From: VFMC01 sp963791635
Lineage (GTDB): Bacteria; Actinomycetota; Acidimicrobiia; Acidimicrobiales; Ilumatobacteraceae
DNA length: 64,000 nt
Reading direction: 5' to 3'
Assembly (NCBI GenBank): GCA_963791635.1
Contig: CAWBTC010000018.1
Coordinates: 372,001-436,000, forward strand
Shown here: positions 1 to 9,037 of the stretch, piece after piece
Position numbering within the stretch: the stretch's first letter is position 1
How the letters are laid out: each line of letters starts with the position of its first letter
Notes under the pieces: generated by a model
What the model saw: the letters and a program-made list of their open reading frames with translations, nothing else
What the model was told of the DNA's origin: nothing
Databases searched by the model: none
Made by a program: the position numbers and the translations under genes

Positions 1-293
1 CGTGGTGGCCCCACATCGCAGGCGCCGATGCGCACGCTGGCCACACCGAGACGTCGCTGCTCCTGGCGATTGCGCCGGAGACGGTGCGGATCGAGCGAGC
101 TGAGGTCGGTCGACGTGAACACGTGACAGAACTGATCGACGACCTGCGCCACGAAGGGGTGCGCGCCGTGAGCCCCAACGGTGTGCTGGGCGACCCGACT
201 ATGGCGACGGCTGCGTACGGTCACTCACTCCTGTCCCGCCTGGTGGCCGACCTCGTGGCGACGGTGGACGCGTGGTGGACGCCACACCCGTGA
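1..293 (+). CDS. mftE: Creatininase-family mycofactocin peptidase MftE, C-terminal part
   Basis: The gene enters from outside the window; the open frame begins at base 3 and ends with TGA at 291-293. The readable residues include DAHAGHTETSLLLAI, the creatininase-family signature that supplies metal ligands, followed by a typical creatininase C-terminus. MftE removes the C-terminal Val-Tyr core from the MftA precursor during mycofactocin maturation. The assignment to MftE rather than a generic creatininase rests on the directly following MftF gene, whose GTG overlaps this stop (GTGA). The N-terminal three quarters are not visible. Confidence 0.8.
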   Translation, partial: WWPHIAGADAHAGHTETSLLLAIAPETVRIERAEVGRREHVTELIDDLRHEGVRAVSPNGVLGDPTMATAAYGHSLLSRLVADLVATVDAWWTPHP

Positions 294-1789
294 CCGGCGC
301 GAACGAACGGCCGGTGCCCGACTCCGCGCACGAGCCGGTGAACGACTCAGCGACCGAGCCGAGAACGATTCGGCTGCGCTTCGACGCTTCGTTCCGCCGG
401 CCCGCCGACGGCCGGGTGCTGATCGGAGGGTCGCCACTGCGCCTGCTCACGCTGTCGCCCGGCGGTGTGAACGTGGTGCGATCCCTCGAGGCGGCAGGGT
501 CGGTCGTCGTGGGCACACCTGGGATCGGCCGATTGATCGATCGGTTGCTCGACCTCGGGATCGTCCACCCGCTGCACGACCCTGGGGAGCCTGTCGACCC
601 TCGACTCGCTGGGGAACTCACCATCGTCACCCCGATGATGCGGAGCGGGTCGGACACCGCCTCGCGCCATCCCGGGTGGTCGTGTCCATCGATCGTGGTC
701 GACGACGCGTCCGTCCCACCCCTCGCGATCGACGACGTGCCACCAGGTGCGCGCCTCGTTCGCCTCGACCGCAACGTGGGCCCGGGCGGGGCGCGCAACG
801 CGGGGCTGGCCGAGGTCACCACCGAGTTCGTCGCCTTCGTCGACGACGACGTCCAGATCGACGAGCGTGAACTGCTGTCGTTGCTGGCATGGTTCGACGA
901 CGCTCGGGTCGCGCTCGTCGCCCCGCGGATCCGCGCCACCGGAGCCACCGGAGCCTCGTCCAGCGTGCTCACCCGGTTCGAGGCGGACCGCGCCCCGCTC
1001 GATCTCGGAGATCAGCCTGCACGAGTGGCTCCGACCACACGTGTCTCGTACGTCCCGGCGGCGGTGATCGTCTGCCGGACCGATGCCGTGCGTGCGGTGG
1101 GTGGGTTCGACGTCGAGCTCAGGTGGGGCGAGGACGTGGACCTGGTGTGGCGCGTCCATCAGGCCGGCTGGCGGTGCCGCTACGAGCCGAGTGTCGTGGC
1201 CCGACATCGCACACGTTCAACGGTGCGCGCGTGGGTCGCCCAACGGTTTCGGTATGGCACGTCGGCAGCTGCGCTCGCCGAACGGCATCCCGGTGCACTT
1301 GCGCCCCTGCGGATGAGCGGATGGAGCGCCGCCGCGTGGGCGCCGATCGCCGCTGGCTTTCCCCTCGTCGGTCTCACCATCGGGGCCGGCACCACGGTCG
1401 CACTCGTGCGAAAGCTGCGCCAAGTACCTGCAGCAGAGTCGCTCCGACTGGCCGGGATGGGCAACCTCTACGCAGGGCGGCTCTTGGCGAGCACGCTCAC
1501 TCGGGCCTGGTGGCCGGCCGCTGCCGTCGCCGCGCTGACGTCACGTCGCGCACGACGAATGCTGGTCGCCGCCGTGATCGTCCCGATCGTGCTCGACCGA
1601 CGAGACGAGCACGGCCGGCGCGACGCAGCGGCGGATCGGATCGACCCGGTGCGCTATGCCGCGCTGCACCTGCTCGACGACCTCGCCTATGGCACGGGCG
1701 TGTGGGTGGGGGCATGGCGACGGCGATCGTTGGCGGCATTGCTGCCGAGCTTCGAATCGTGGCCGCCGCGCGACCCAGGAGATCGATGA
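290..1789 (+). CDS. mftF: Mycofactocin system glycosyltransferase MftF
   Basis: Family 2 glycosyltransferase of about 499 residues, expected to add the oligoglucose chain to (pre)mycofactocin. Visible are the short N-terminal PqqD-like segment, the nucleotide-binding stretch IVVDDAS, RNVGPGGARNAGL, the metal-binding FVDDDV and the ED motif WGEDVDLVWRVHQAGWRC, then a hydrophobic C-terminal region. The start at GTG 290 gives the GTGA overlap with MftE that is common in this genome; in-frame GTG codons at 272 and 275 are alternatives. The stretch around 637-700 (LTIVTP to IVVDDAS) reads poorly in this frame and better in frame +1, so a compensated pair of small indels is possible. Confidence 0.85.
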   Translation: MTGANERPVPDSAHEPVNDSATEPRTIRLRFDASFRRPADGRVLIGGSPLRLLTLSPGGVNVVRSLEAAGSVVVGTPGIGRLIDRLLDLGIVHPLHDPGEPVDPRLAGELTIVTPMMRSGSDTASRHPGWSCPSIVVDDASVPPLAIDDVPPGARLVRLDRNVGPGGARNAGLAEVTTEFVAFVDDDVQIDERELLSLLAWFDDARVALVAPRIRATGATGASSSVLTRFEADRAPLDLGDQPARVAPTTRVSYVPAAVIVCRTDAVRAVGGFDVELRWGEDVDLVWRVHQAGWRCRYEPSVVARHRTRSTVRAWVAQRFRYGTSAAALAERHPGALAPLRMSGWSAAAWAPIAAGFPLVGLTIGAGTTVALVRKLRQVPAAESLRLAGMGNLYAGRLLASTLTRAWWPAAAVAALTSRRARRMLVAAVIVPIVLDRRDEHGRRDAAADRIDPVRYAALHLLDDLAYGTGVWVGAWRRRSLAALLPSFESWPPRDPGDR

Positions 1790-1809
1790 CCGCAATCGGT
1801 GGCCGGACC

Positions 1810-1842
1810 GGTCAGGACGTTCGGGTCAGGACGTTCGGGTCA
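1810..1842. repeat. 14-bp direct tandem repeat
   Basis: GGTCAGGACGTTCG occurs at 1810-1823 and 1824-1837, followed by a partial third copy (GGTCA). It lies between the mftF stop and the 3' end of the convergent DUF4395 gene. Confidence 0.8.
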
Positions 1843-2361
1843 AACGGTGGTCGAGCTGAGCTCACGTGAGCGAGCCGCAAGCCGGCCGCTGATGTCGTTG
1901 CACGACTCGCACACCTCGGCGGGGATCACGCCCCATGCCATCAATCGGCCGAAGATCATGCAGCCGAGACACACGGCGAACGCAGCCTCGAGCGTGGCCG
2001 CGAACGCCAAGCCGGCGATCAGCACGATCGCGATGGTGCCGGCGCCGGCCAGCTCGGCGACGAGGGCGCCACCACTGCACGCGAGACCGATGCCCTGGGC
2101 GAACCGCTTCGGCGGGCCGGGGACGAACCGGTGCTCGCCGCGCAGGCGCGGCGTGATCACCTCGGTGACGAGGCGACCGAGGGGGCTGAATCGGGGGCCG
2201 GCGAGCACACGGGCGAGGAAGCCGAACGCCAACGGCATCAGCACCCACCAATCTCGGATGACCAGGAACGCGACCGACTGGACCACGGCACCGGCGGCGA
2301 CGAGACGCGCCGAGGTCTCATTGACGGGATTGGGGAATCCGAACCAGGAACGCAGAGCCAT
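1840..2361 (-). CDS. DUF4395 family membrane protein
   Basis: About 173 residues. The start MALRSWFGFPNPVNETSARL matches the conserved DUF4395 opening (FPNPVNE), so ATG 2361 is chosen over the upstream ATG at 2466. It has several hydrophobic segments (AAGAVVQSVAFLVI, GTIAIVLIAGLAFAATLEAAF) and two cysteine pairs, CLGC and CESC, typical of the family. DUF4395 proteins are often found near thioredoxin-like or sulfur-transfer genes, but the function is unknown and nothing nearby clarifies it. It converges on mftF. Confidence 0.8.
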   Translation of the reverse strand: MALRSWFGFPNPVNETSARLVAAGAVVQSVAFLVIRDWWVLMPLAFGFLARVLAGPRFSPLGRLVTEVITPRLRGEHRFVPGPPKRFAQGIGLACSGGALVAELAGAGTIAIVLIAGLAFAATLEAAFAVCLGCMIFGRLMAWGVIPAEVCESCNDISGRLAARSRELSSTTV

Positions 2362-2489
2362 GCCACTCACGCTAGGCCCATAATTCCGATCAGACAAGTC
2401 GTGTTTCTCGGACGAGGCATCGGTCGGTGACCGCCCCGACCACACCACGGGCTGTCGGCGGCCCACGGCTGCGGGTACCGTGGCCGCCG

Positions 2490-3455
2490 ATGACCCTCCG
2501 GCTCACCATCGACCGTCGACGCTGGCACGATCACATCGCCTCGGTGCGCACGTCAGTGGGCAACGCCGCCGACGTCCTGCCGGTGGTGAAGGGAAACGGC
2601 TATGGCATCGGTCGGGCAACGCTCGCCGCCGAGGCCGCGACGTGGAGCAGTCTGTTGGCGATGGGCACGGTTCACGAGGCGCTCGCACATCGGCGCCAGG
2701 GTGACGAGTTCGTGCTCGTGCTGACACCGATGGTCCGTCCGGCACCGGTTCCCGACTGGATCGTGCCCACGGTGGGCAACACCCATCACCTCTCCGCGCT
2801 CGCCGACCATCGGGGCCCGGTCGCGGTGAAGCTGCTGTCGGACATGGCCCGCTACGGCTGCGAGCCCGACGCGGTTGCGGAGTTGGTCGACGAGGTCCGC
2901 CGGCGAGGCAACACCGTGCACTCGTACGTGCTGCACCTCCCGTTGCCCGGCCCCGGTCGCGACGACGTTCGCCAGACGAGCGACATCGAAGCCTGGCTTC
3001 CGTCGCTCGACCCGGTCATCCCGCTGTCGGTGAGCCACCTCGGCGCCACCGCCGTGACCGCGTTGGCCGCACGTCATCCCGAGCGACGCTTCCAGTTGCG
3101 CGCCGGCACCGCCCTGTGGCACGGCGACAAGTCGTTCGTGCACCTCGGCGCCGACGTGATCGACGTGCGCCCGGTGGCCGCCGGTGCCACCGTCGGCTAC
3201 CGCGGCGTGCCCGTCCCCGATGACGGGTGGTTGGTGATGGTCGGCGCCGGCTCGAGCCATGGCGTCGCAGCTCTGGCAGACGGACTCAGTCCGTTCCACC
3301 ACCTCCGGCGGCGCCTGGTCTTGCTCGAGGCACCGCACATGCACACCTCGATGTGCTTCGTCGCGGCAGACGGCGCGGTGCCCGCGGTCGGCGACTGGGT
3401 CGACGTGCAGCGGCCGCTGATCCTCGCCCAGGCCGACGAGGTGGCGTGGACGTGA
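2490..3455 (+). CDS. Alanine racemase N-terminal domain protein (PLP-binding, atypical)
   Basis: A 321-residue fold-type III PLP protein. VVKGNGYG (Lys34) is the equivalent of the alanine racemase VVKADAYG Schiff-base lysine, and LSDMARYGCEP and LSVSHLGA follow the barrel order. The family's usual catalytic C-terminal GYADGYPR-type segment with the essential Tyr is replaced by VMVGAGSSHGVAAL, and MCMDQ by SMCFVA, and the protein is about 50 residues short. Racemase activity is therefore doubtful. ATG 2490 is preferred to ATG 2427 because it begins at the usual racemase start and has TACCGT 8 nt upstream. Its stop overlaps the next gene. Confidence 0.7.
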   Translation: MTLRLTIDRRRWHDHIASVRTSVGNAADVLPVVKGNGYGIGRATLAAEAATWSSLLAMGTVHEALAHRRQGDEFVLVLTPMVRPAPVPDWIVPTVGNTHHLSALADHRGPVAVKLLSDMARYGCEPDAVAELVDEVRRRGNTVHSYVLHLPLPGPGRDDVRQTSDIEAWLPSLDPVIPLSVSHLGATAVTALAARHPERRFQLRAGTALWHGDKSFVHLGADVIDVRPVAAGATVGYRGVPVPDDGWLVMVGAGSSHGVAALADGLSPFHHLRRRLVLLEAPHMHTSMCFVAADGAVPAVGDWVDVQRPLILAQADEVAWT

Positions 3456-4642
3456 GCGACGTCGACGACGTGGCGAACACGCCTGCCGCGGATCCGCAGC
3501 CGGCACCGATCTCGCTGGCGGCCTCCGGACTGCCCCCGGTGCAGCACCGCGCGCAGCGGCTGATCGGCCCCGACGTCACGCGGGCGCTGGCGCTCATCGG
3601 TGTGGTGATCATGAACTACCACGGCTACCTCAACGGCGTCGGCGCGGCGGCCGCTTCGGATGCCACGCTCCCCCAGCGGTGGTTCGATCCGTGGACCGGC
3701 GTGCTCGCCACACGGTTTGCCGCCACCTTCGTGCTCGTCGCCGGCGTCGGCGTCACCCTGCTGACGAAGCGGAGCCGGACGAGCGGCGATCGCGCCGCGG
3801 TGCGCGACGACCGGTGGCGTCTCGTGCGTCGCGGCCTGCTCCTGTACACCTTCGGGCTCGTCCTCGACTGGATCTGGCCCGGCACGATCCTGTTCTTCTA
3901 CGGCGCGTTCTTCGTGATGGCCGCGCTGCTGTTCACCCTCAGATCGCGCTGGCTGGTCCTGATCGGCGCTGCGTCGGCGATCGGTGCGGCGATCATCCAG
4001 TGGCAGGTGGTCACACGCGACAGCGACGGTCGGCCACTCACCTGGCTCACCTCACCCGACACGTTGAGCACGCGATCACCACGCGGGCTGCTGCTCGACA
4101 CCTTCGTCAACGGCACGCATCCGCTACTTCCCTGGATGACGTTCCTGTGCGCCGGCATGGTGCTCGGGCGGCACCTCGGACAGGTGCGGCTCGGACTCCT
4201 GGCTGCGGTCGGCGCGTCCACGACAGCGGTCACCTATCTGGTGAACCACATCGTGACCGACGGACGAGCGGACGACTCCGTCTGGATCACGCTGTGGTCC
4301 ACCCGACCGTTCGACCGTGGGCTCGTGTACACCGCCGGCACGCTCGGTTCGGCGCTCGCCGCGTACGCGGTGGTGACGAGCGCAGCCGAGCGGTGGCGTG
4401 CTTCCACGCCGATGCGCGTGCTGCAGTCAGCCGGCGAGATGACGCTGTCGATCTACGTCGCCCACGTGCTCGTCTTCCGCGCCATCGTCGACCGGGCTCA
4501 GATGGTCGGGAGCACGGGCCTCGACACGTCACTGGTCTTCGCGCTCACGTTCTGGGTCCTCGCGCTCGTGATCGCCGCATGGTGGCGCCGCTTCGTCGGA
4601 CTCGGTCCGCTCGAACGCGTGTACCGCCGCTTCGGCGGATGA
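3452..4642 (+). CDS. Multi-pass membrane protein, DUF418/DUF1624-like acyltransferase
   Basis: About 396 residues with roughly ten hydrophobic segments. The opening RLIGPDVTRALALIGVVIMNYHGYL and the late segment SAGEMTLSIYVAHVLVFRAI resemble DUF418/heparan-alpha-glucosaminide acetyltransferase-like integral membrane proteins that may transfer acyl groups to cell-envelope sugars. GTG 3452 overlaps the stop of the upstream racemase-like gene (GTGA), so the two are probably co-transcribed and translationally coupled; GTG 3446 is an alternative. A joint envelope role is inference only. Confidence 0.65.
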   Translation: MSDVDDVANTPAADPQPAPISLAASGLPPVQHRAQRLIGPDVTRALALIGVVIMNYHGYLNGVGAAAASDATLPQRWFDPWTGVLATRFAATFVLVAGVGVTLLTKRSRTSGDRAAVRDDRWRLVRRGLLLYTFGLVLDWIWPGTILFFYGAFFVMAALLFTLRSRWLVLIGAASAIGAAIIQWQVVTRDSDGRPLTWLTSPDTLSTRSPRGLLLDTFVNGTHPLLPWMTFLCAGMVLGRHLGQVRLGLLAAVGASTTAVTYLVNHIVTDGRADDSVWITLWSTRPFDRGLVYTAGTLGSALAAYAVVTSAAERWRASTPMRVLQSAGEMTLSIYVAHVLVFRAIVDRAQMVGSTGLDTSLVFALTFWVLALVIAAWWRRFVGLGPLERVYRRFGG

Positions 4643-4706
4643 ACGCCGCACTCGTCGATCCGTCCCAGAGCTCGCCCTCGGAGGAGCTGGCCGACAGGAG
4701 CCGGTT

Positions 4707-5627
4707 CTACACGACCTCGTCGAAGGTGTTGCAGCGGCGCGGGTCCTTGGTGTTGTAGCCACGCATGAACCAATCCTGACGCTGCTGGGCAGATCCGTGG
4801 GTCCACGACTCGGGATCGATCCGCCCCTGCGTCTTTTCCTGGATCCGGTCGTCACCGACACCCTCTGCCGCGTTCAGCGCCTCGTTGATCTCGGTGGTCG
4901 AGTCGAGCAGGCCGCGGTCGGCCACGTCGCGCACCCAGGCGCCGGCGTAGCAGTCAGCCTGCAGTTCGAGTGCGACCGAATACTGGTTCGCCAGATCCGG
5001 CCGGCTCTGGGACACGCGTTGCACCTCGGCGTTGGTGCCGAGCAGGTTCTGCACGTGGTGGCCGTACTCGTGGGCCACGATGTACTGCTGTGCGAGGTCG
5101 GTGGACTTGCCGATCAGCTGCTTCTCGAGCGCGACGAGGAAGTCGAGGTCGAAGTACACGAGCGAATCGAGGGGGCAGTAGAACGGACCGGTCTGCGACG
5201 ACGCCTGGCCGCACGACGTGGTCGTGCCACCGGAGAAGAACACCGTCTGGGTCACCGTGTAGTCCTTGCCGAAGAACGTCGGGAGGGCCTTCTGCCAGTA
5301 GGTCTGCACGTCGATCGTCGCACCGCACAGCACCTGTTCCTGGTCGCTGCTGCAGGTGCCGTCAGCGCTCTCCGCGCTCGGCTGTCCCGACGAGCCACCA
5401 CCAGCGAGTCCGCTCGAGGAGGGACCCCCGGCGCCCAGCAGTTGCGGCAGCACCATGGCGGCGATCACGACGATGATGCCGAGCAGGCCGCCACCGGCCT
5501 TCATCGGGAACGGGAAGCCTCCGCCTCCGCCTCCGCCGCCGAGTCCCGGAAAGCCGCCGCCTCCTCCACTGGAGCGACCGCGGCGGTCGTCGATCATCTT
5601 GCCATCGGAGGAACGAACCTTCGTCAT
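4707..5627 (-). CDS. Putative neutral zinc metallopeptidase (YpfJ family)
   Basis: A 306-residue protein with a glycine-rich, proline-containing cytoplasmic N-terminus, one transmembrane helix (GGGLLGIIVVIAAMVLPQLLG, about residues 45-65) and an extracytoplasmic peptidase domain. The zinc motif HEYGHH is present, with AELQADCYAGAWV downstream, where family members have the third ligand. The sequence ends in the family's typical MRGYNT region. Substrate is unknown for this family. It stands alone, convergent with the membrane protein upstream. Confidence 0.85.
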   Translation of the reverse strand: MTKVRSSDGKMIDDRRGRSSGGGGGFPGLGGGGGGGGFPFPMKAGGGLLGIIVVIAAMVLPQLLGAGGPSSSGLAGGGSSGQPSAESADGTCSSDQEQVLCGATIDVQTYWQKALPTFFGKDYTVTQTVFFSGGTTTSCGQASSQTGPFYCPLDSLVYFDLDFLVALEKQLIGKSTDLAQQYIVAHEYGHHVQNLLGTNAEVQRVSQSRPDLANQYSVALELQADCYAGAWVRDVADRGLLDSTTEINEALNAAEGVGDDRIQEKTQGRIDPESWTHGSAQQRQDWFMRGYNTKDPRRCNTFDEVV

Positions 5628-5726
5628 GTCTCCACCTTGTCAGAAACGCAGACGCGATGAGAACCGCATCAGAACTCTGACGTGCTTCGTCGGCAATACG
5701 TCGCGAGCCTCGGGGTCGGAGCCGAC

Positions 5727-7283
5727 TCAGATCTTGCGGCCGGCGGCATCCCAGTACGGGGTGCGCAGCTGACGCTTCAACAGCTTGCCGGCCTCGCTGC
5801 GCGGCATCGCCTCCACCACGTCGAAGCTGCGTGGCACCTTGTACCCGGCGAGCTTGTCCCGGGCAAGCGTGACCAACGACGCCTCCAGGTCGGCATCCCA
5901 GAGCGTGCCGTCCATGAGTTGGACGGCCGCCTTCACCTGCTCGCCGAACTCGTCGTCGGGGACGCCGAACACCGCCACGTCGACCACCGCCGGATGAGCA
6001 GCCAGCACCCCCTCGATCTCTGCCGGATAGATGTTGACGCCCCCTGAGATGATCATGTCGATCTTGCGATCGCTGAGATAGAGGTAGCCGTCGTCGTCGA
6101 GGTAGCCGATGTCGCCGAGGGTGAACATGCCCGGTTCGAGGTGTGCCTCGGCCGTCTTGCCGGGCTCGTTGAGGTACTCGAAGTCGGTACCCATTGCGTT
6201 GCGCACGTGGATCACCCCTTCGTCGTACGGACCAGCCGGCGCGTTCTCCGCTCCGGCAGGCTGCTCGTCGGCGGAGCTGTCCGGCACGATCTTCACGATC
6301 ATGTTGGCCATCGGCTTGCCCACCGACCCGGGCTTGGCGAGCCACTCCTCGGCACTGATGATCGACACCACACCGCCTTCGGTGGCCCCGTAGTACTCGG
6401 TGACCTTTGGTCCCCACCAGTCGATCATCTGCCGCTTCACCGAGGGCGAGCACGGGGCGGCGCCGTGCAGCACGAGCTGCAACGACTCGCCGCTGAACGC
6501 GCCACGGCGCGCTGCATCGACGCGCAGCAAGCGCACGAACTGCGTCGGCACCAAGTGGACGTTGGTGATTGCGTGTCGGTCGATCAGTTCGAGCGTCTCT
6601 TCGGGCACGAACGATCGCTGCATCACGATCGCCGAGCCGCCGATCAGGGGGAAGAACGTGAACGCCCACTGGGCAGAGTGGTAGTGCGGGCCGCACAACA
6701 GGGTGCGACCCCGCGGCGGGAAACCGATGTTGACCATGCCGGCAGCCATCAGCTGGTAGACCTCGGGTGGCACGCCCCCGGCAAACGCTGTGTTGCGCAC
6801 CCCCTTCGGACGTCCGGTCGTCCCCGACGTGTAGAACATCACGCCGCCCATCGTCTGGTCGGCGGGCTCGTCGGACGATGCACCGGCGAGCGCTGACTCG
6901 TACGGCTCGCCGAAGCGCAACTCGGGGACGGCGACCCCAGCCGCATTCGCAGCGTACGTGGGATCGGTGACGACGAGTTTCGACTCCGAGTCAGCGACCA
7001 CGTACTCCACCTCGTCGGCCGAGAAGTGCCAGTTGATCGGCACCACCTGGATGCCCATGTGAGCAACGGCAACGAGCACCTCGAAGGCCTCACGACGGTT
7101 GCCTGACAGCAGTGCGATGCGATCCCCCGGCTGGAGACCGGCGCTGTCCCGCAGGTGGTGGATCAGCCGGTCGACTCGAACATCGAGTTCGGCCCACGAT
7201 GTCGCGCCGACGTCGTCGATCAACGCCGGTTCGTGCGCCGTGTCGGGCGCACCCGAGATGAGGGAGCGGATCAGGATCGCCAT
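5727..7283 (-). CDS. Acyl-CoA synthetase (AMP-forming, FadD-like)
   Basis: About 518 residues of the ANL superfamily. The P-loop YTSGTTGRPKGVRN, the A5 motif EYYGATEGG, the hinge LSDRKIDMIISGGVNIYPAEIE and the C-terminal lysine in PRSEAGKLLKRQLR are all intact. It activates a carboxylic acid to its AMP ester and then its CoA thioester; the substrate cannot be read, but the overall sequence fits fatty or aromatic acid ligases. ATG 7283 (MAILIRSLIS) fits family N-termini better than ATG 7352. The ROK gene lies 10 bp upstream on the same strand. Confidence 0.85.
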   Translation of the reverse strand: MAILIRSLISGAPDTAHEPALIDDVGATSWAELDVRVDRLIHHLRDSAGLQPGDRIALLSGNRREAFEVLVAVAHMGIQVVPINWHFSADEVEYVVADSESKLVVTDPTYAANAAGVAVPELRFGEPYESALAGASSDEPADQTMGGVMFYTSGTTGRPKGVRNTAFAGGVPPEVYQLMAAGMVNIGFPPRGRTLLCGPHYHSAQWAFTFFPLIGGSAIVMQRSFVPEETLELIDRHAITNVHLVPTQFVRLLRVDAARRGAFSGESLQLVLHGAAPCSPSVKRQMIDWWGPKVTEYYGATEGGVVSIISAEEWLAKPGSVGKPMANMIVKIVPDSSADEQPAGAENAPAGPYDEGVIHVRNAMGTDFEYLNEPGKTAEAHLEPGMFTLGDIGYLDDDGYLYLSDRKIDMIISGGVNIYPAEIEGVLAAHPAVVDVAVFGVPDDEFGEQVKAAVQLMDGTLWDADLEASLVTLARDKLAGYKVPRSFDVVEAMPRSEAGKLLKRQLRTPYWDAAGRKI

Positions 7284-7293
7284 TCGGCGGACT

Positions 7294-8202
7294 CTACTGA
7301 GCGATCGCCCTGCTGCCCCGACGGACCCCGCGCAGACCAACGGCACCTGCACCGACCAGCGGGCCGCGATCGCCGAGACGGGCTGGTGTGATGCGCGCGC
7401 CGCGCATGTACTCGAGGCGGGCGTGACGGTCGAGCGCCGCCTGGGCCGAGTTCAAGAAGGTGGCGCCGAAACCCAGGGCCACCGACCCCCCGACGACCAC
7501 CAGGTCGAGGTCGAGCAGGCTGCAGACCGATGCGACCGCACGGCCGACCAGCTCGCCCGTTCGCTGCATGATCTCGTAGCTCGGCTCCGTGAGCGGGCGA
7601 CCGGTGATCGACTCGATCGCCCGACCGGACGCCTCTGCCTCCAGACAACCCCGCGAACCGCACGAACAGCGCCGACCATTGGGCTCGACCACGACATGGC
7701 CGATGTGGCCCGCATTGCCGGTGGCTCCGTCGAGGAGTTGGCCGTTCAACACGACGCCTCCGCCCACACCGGTCGACACCACCATCGCCAGGAAGCTCGA
7801 CTGGCCCTGCGCAGCGCCGAGCCATCCTTCCGCCATGGCGATCGACTTCGCATCGAGGTCGCCGTACACGGGGAGCGACGTCGCTTCGGCCAGCCGAGCT
7901 CGCAGCGGGAAGTTGCGCCACGCCTCGATGTTCACCGGCGAGACCGTCTCCACGTTGGGCTCGATCGGTCCGGCGCACCCGACGCCGACGGCGATCGAGT
8001 TCATCTGGTGGTGCTCCTCCGCGCGCACGAGCATGTCGTCGACGATGCCGGCAAGCGAATCGAACAGCTCATCGGCGCCCAGCGAGTGATCGACCGACAC
8101 CATCGTGCGATCAACGAGGTCACCGCGCAGTGTCATGAGGCCTGCCGCCAACTCGGTACTGCCGATGTCGATCGCGACGATCAGGTCCCGGTCCGGGTTC
8201 AT
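7294..8202 (-). CDS. ROK family sugar kinase
   Basis: About 302 residues. AIDIGST at the start is the phosphate-1 motif; GVGCAGPIEP and STGVGGGVVLNGQLLDGATGNAGHIGH are the ROK signature. The zinc-binding CSCGSRGCLEAEAS is intact, with DLVVVGGSVA near the C-terminus. No helix-turn-helix precedes the kinase fold, so this is an enzyme (glucokinase-like or N-acyl-hexosamine kinase) rather than a repressor. Start MNPDRDLIV at 8202 is preferred to 8232 because it begins at the kinase strand. Confidence 0.85.
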   Translation of the reverse strand: MNPDRDLIVAIDIGSTELAAGLMTLRGDLVDRTMVSVDHSLGADELFDSLAGIVDDMLVRAEEHHQMNSIAVGVGCAGPIEPNVETVSPVNIEAWRNFPLRARLAEATSLPVYGDLDAKSIAMAEGWLGAAQGQSSFLAMVVSTGVGGGVVLNGQLLDGATGNAGHIGHVVVEPNGRRCSCGSRGCLEAEASGRAIESITGRPLTEPSYEIMQRTGELVGRAVASVCSLLDLDLVVVGGSVALGFGATFLNSAQAALDRHARLEYMRGARITPARLGDRGPLVGAGAVGLRGVRRGSRAIAQ

Positions 8203-8276
8203 GACGGCCACCGTAGTGGCGAGGCAGCGCATCGCCCGTTTCCCGCAGAAGCGACAGCGATGCGAAGCGGAGTCCC

Positions 8277-8969
8277 ATGACCCGAACTGTCAGAATCGCC
8301 GCCGTGGCCACGACCGACTGGAATCCGCTGCTGCGCGGCGAGTTCGACAAGCCGTACTGGCGTGAGCTGCAGGACTTCGTCGCTGCAGAGCGGGAGCGAA
8401 CCGCCGTCTTTCCGCCGGCCGAACAGGTCTTCGAGGCGCTTCACCTCACGCCCTACGCGTCGACCCGCGTGGTGCTGCTCGGCCAGGACCCGTACCACGG
8501 GCCAGGCCAGGCCCACGGTCTGTGCTTTTCCGTGCGACCCGGCGTGAAGCCACCGCCGTCGCTCCAGAACGTCTTCCTCGAACTGCGCGACGATCTCGGC
8601 ATCGAGCCACCCGGCCACGGCAACCTCGAGGCCTGGGCGGCGCAGGGCGTGCTCTTGCTGAACACCTGTCTGACGGTGCGCAGCGGAGCCGCCGGGTCGC
8701 ATCACGGCAAGGGCTGGGAGACCTTCACCGACGAGGTGCTCCGGGCGGTGAACGACAAACCCGAACGCGTCGTGTTCCTGCTGTGGGGTGCGCCGGCACG
8801 GCGCAAGCAGGCGCTCGTCGACACCTCTCGCCACGTCGTGATCCAGTCGGCACACCCGTCACCGTTGAGCGCCCACAGTGGCTACTTCGGCAGCAAGCCG
8901 TTCAGCCGCACGAACCACGCCCTGGCCGAGGCAGGCCTTCCCCCGATCGACTGGCGACTGCCATCCTGA
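8277..8969 (+). CDS. ung: Uracil-DNA glycosylase, family 1
   Basis: Removes uracil from DNA in base-excision repair. The water-activating motif GQDPYHGPGQAHGLCFSV, the uracil-pocket LLLNTCLTV and the DNA-intercalation loop HPSPLSAHSGYFGSKPF are intact. The length (230 residues) is normal for bacterial Ung. ATG 8277 is the longest start; GTG 8304 also fits and lies 7 nt after CAGAAT, a possible -10 element. It is divergent from the ROK kinase. Confidence 0.95.
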   Translation: MTRTVRIAAVATTDWNPLLRGEFDKPYWRELQDFVAAERERTAVFPPAEQVFEALHLTPYASTRVVLLGQDPYHGPGQAHGLCFSVRPGVKPPPSLQNVFLELRDDLGIEPPGHGNLEAWAAQGVLLLNTCLTVRSGAAGSHHGKGWETFTDEVLRAVNDKPERVVFLLWGAPARRKQALVDTSRHVVIQSAHPSPLSAHSGYFGSKPFSRTNHALAEAGLPPIDWRLPS

Positions 8970-9037
8970 GCGTGTGACCCGCCACACGACATGATCGGCG
9001 CAACGCACAGGAGAGCCGTCTACGCTCCCTGCGCACT

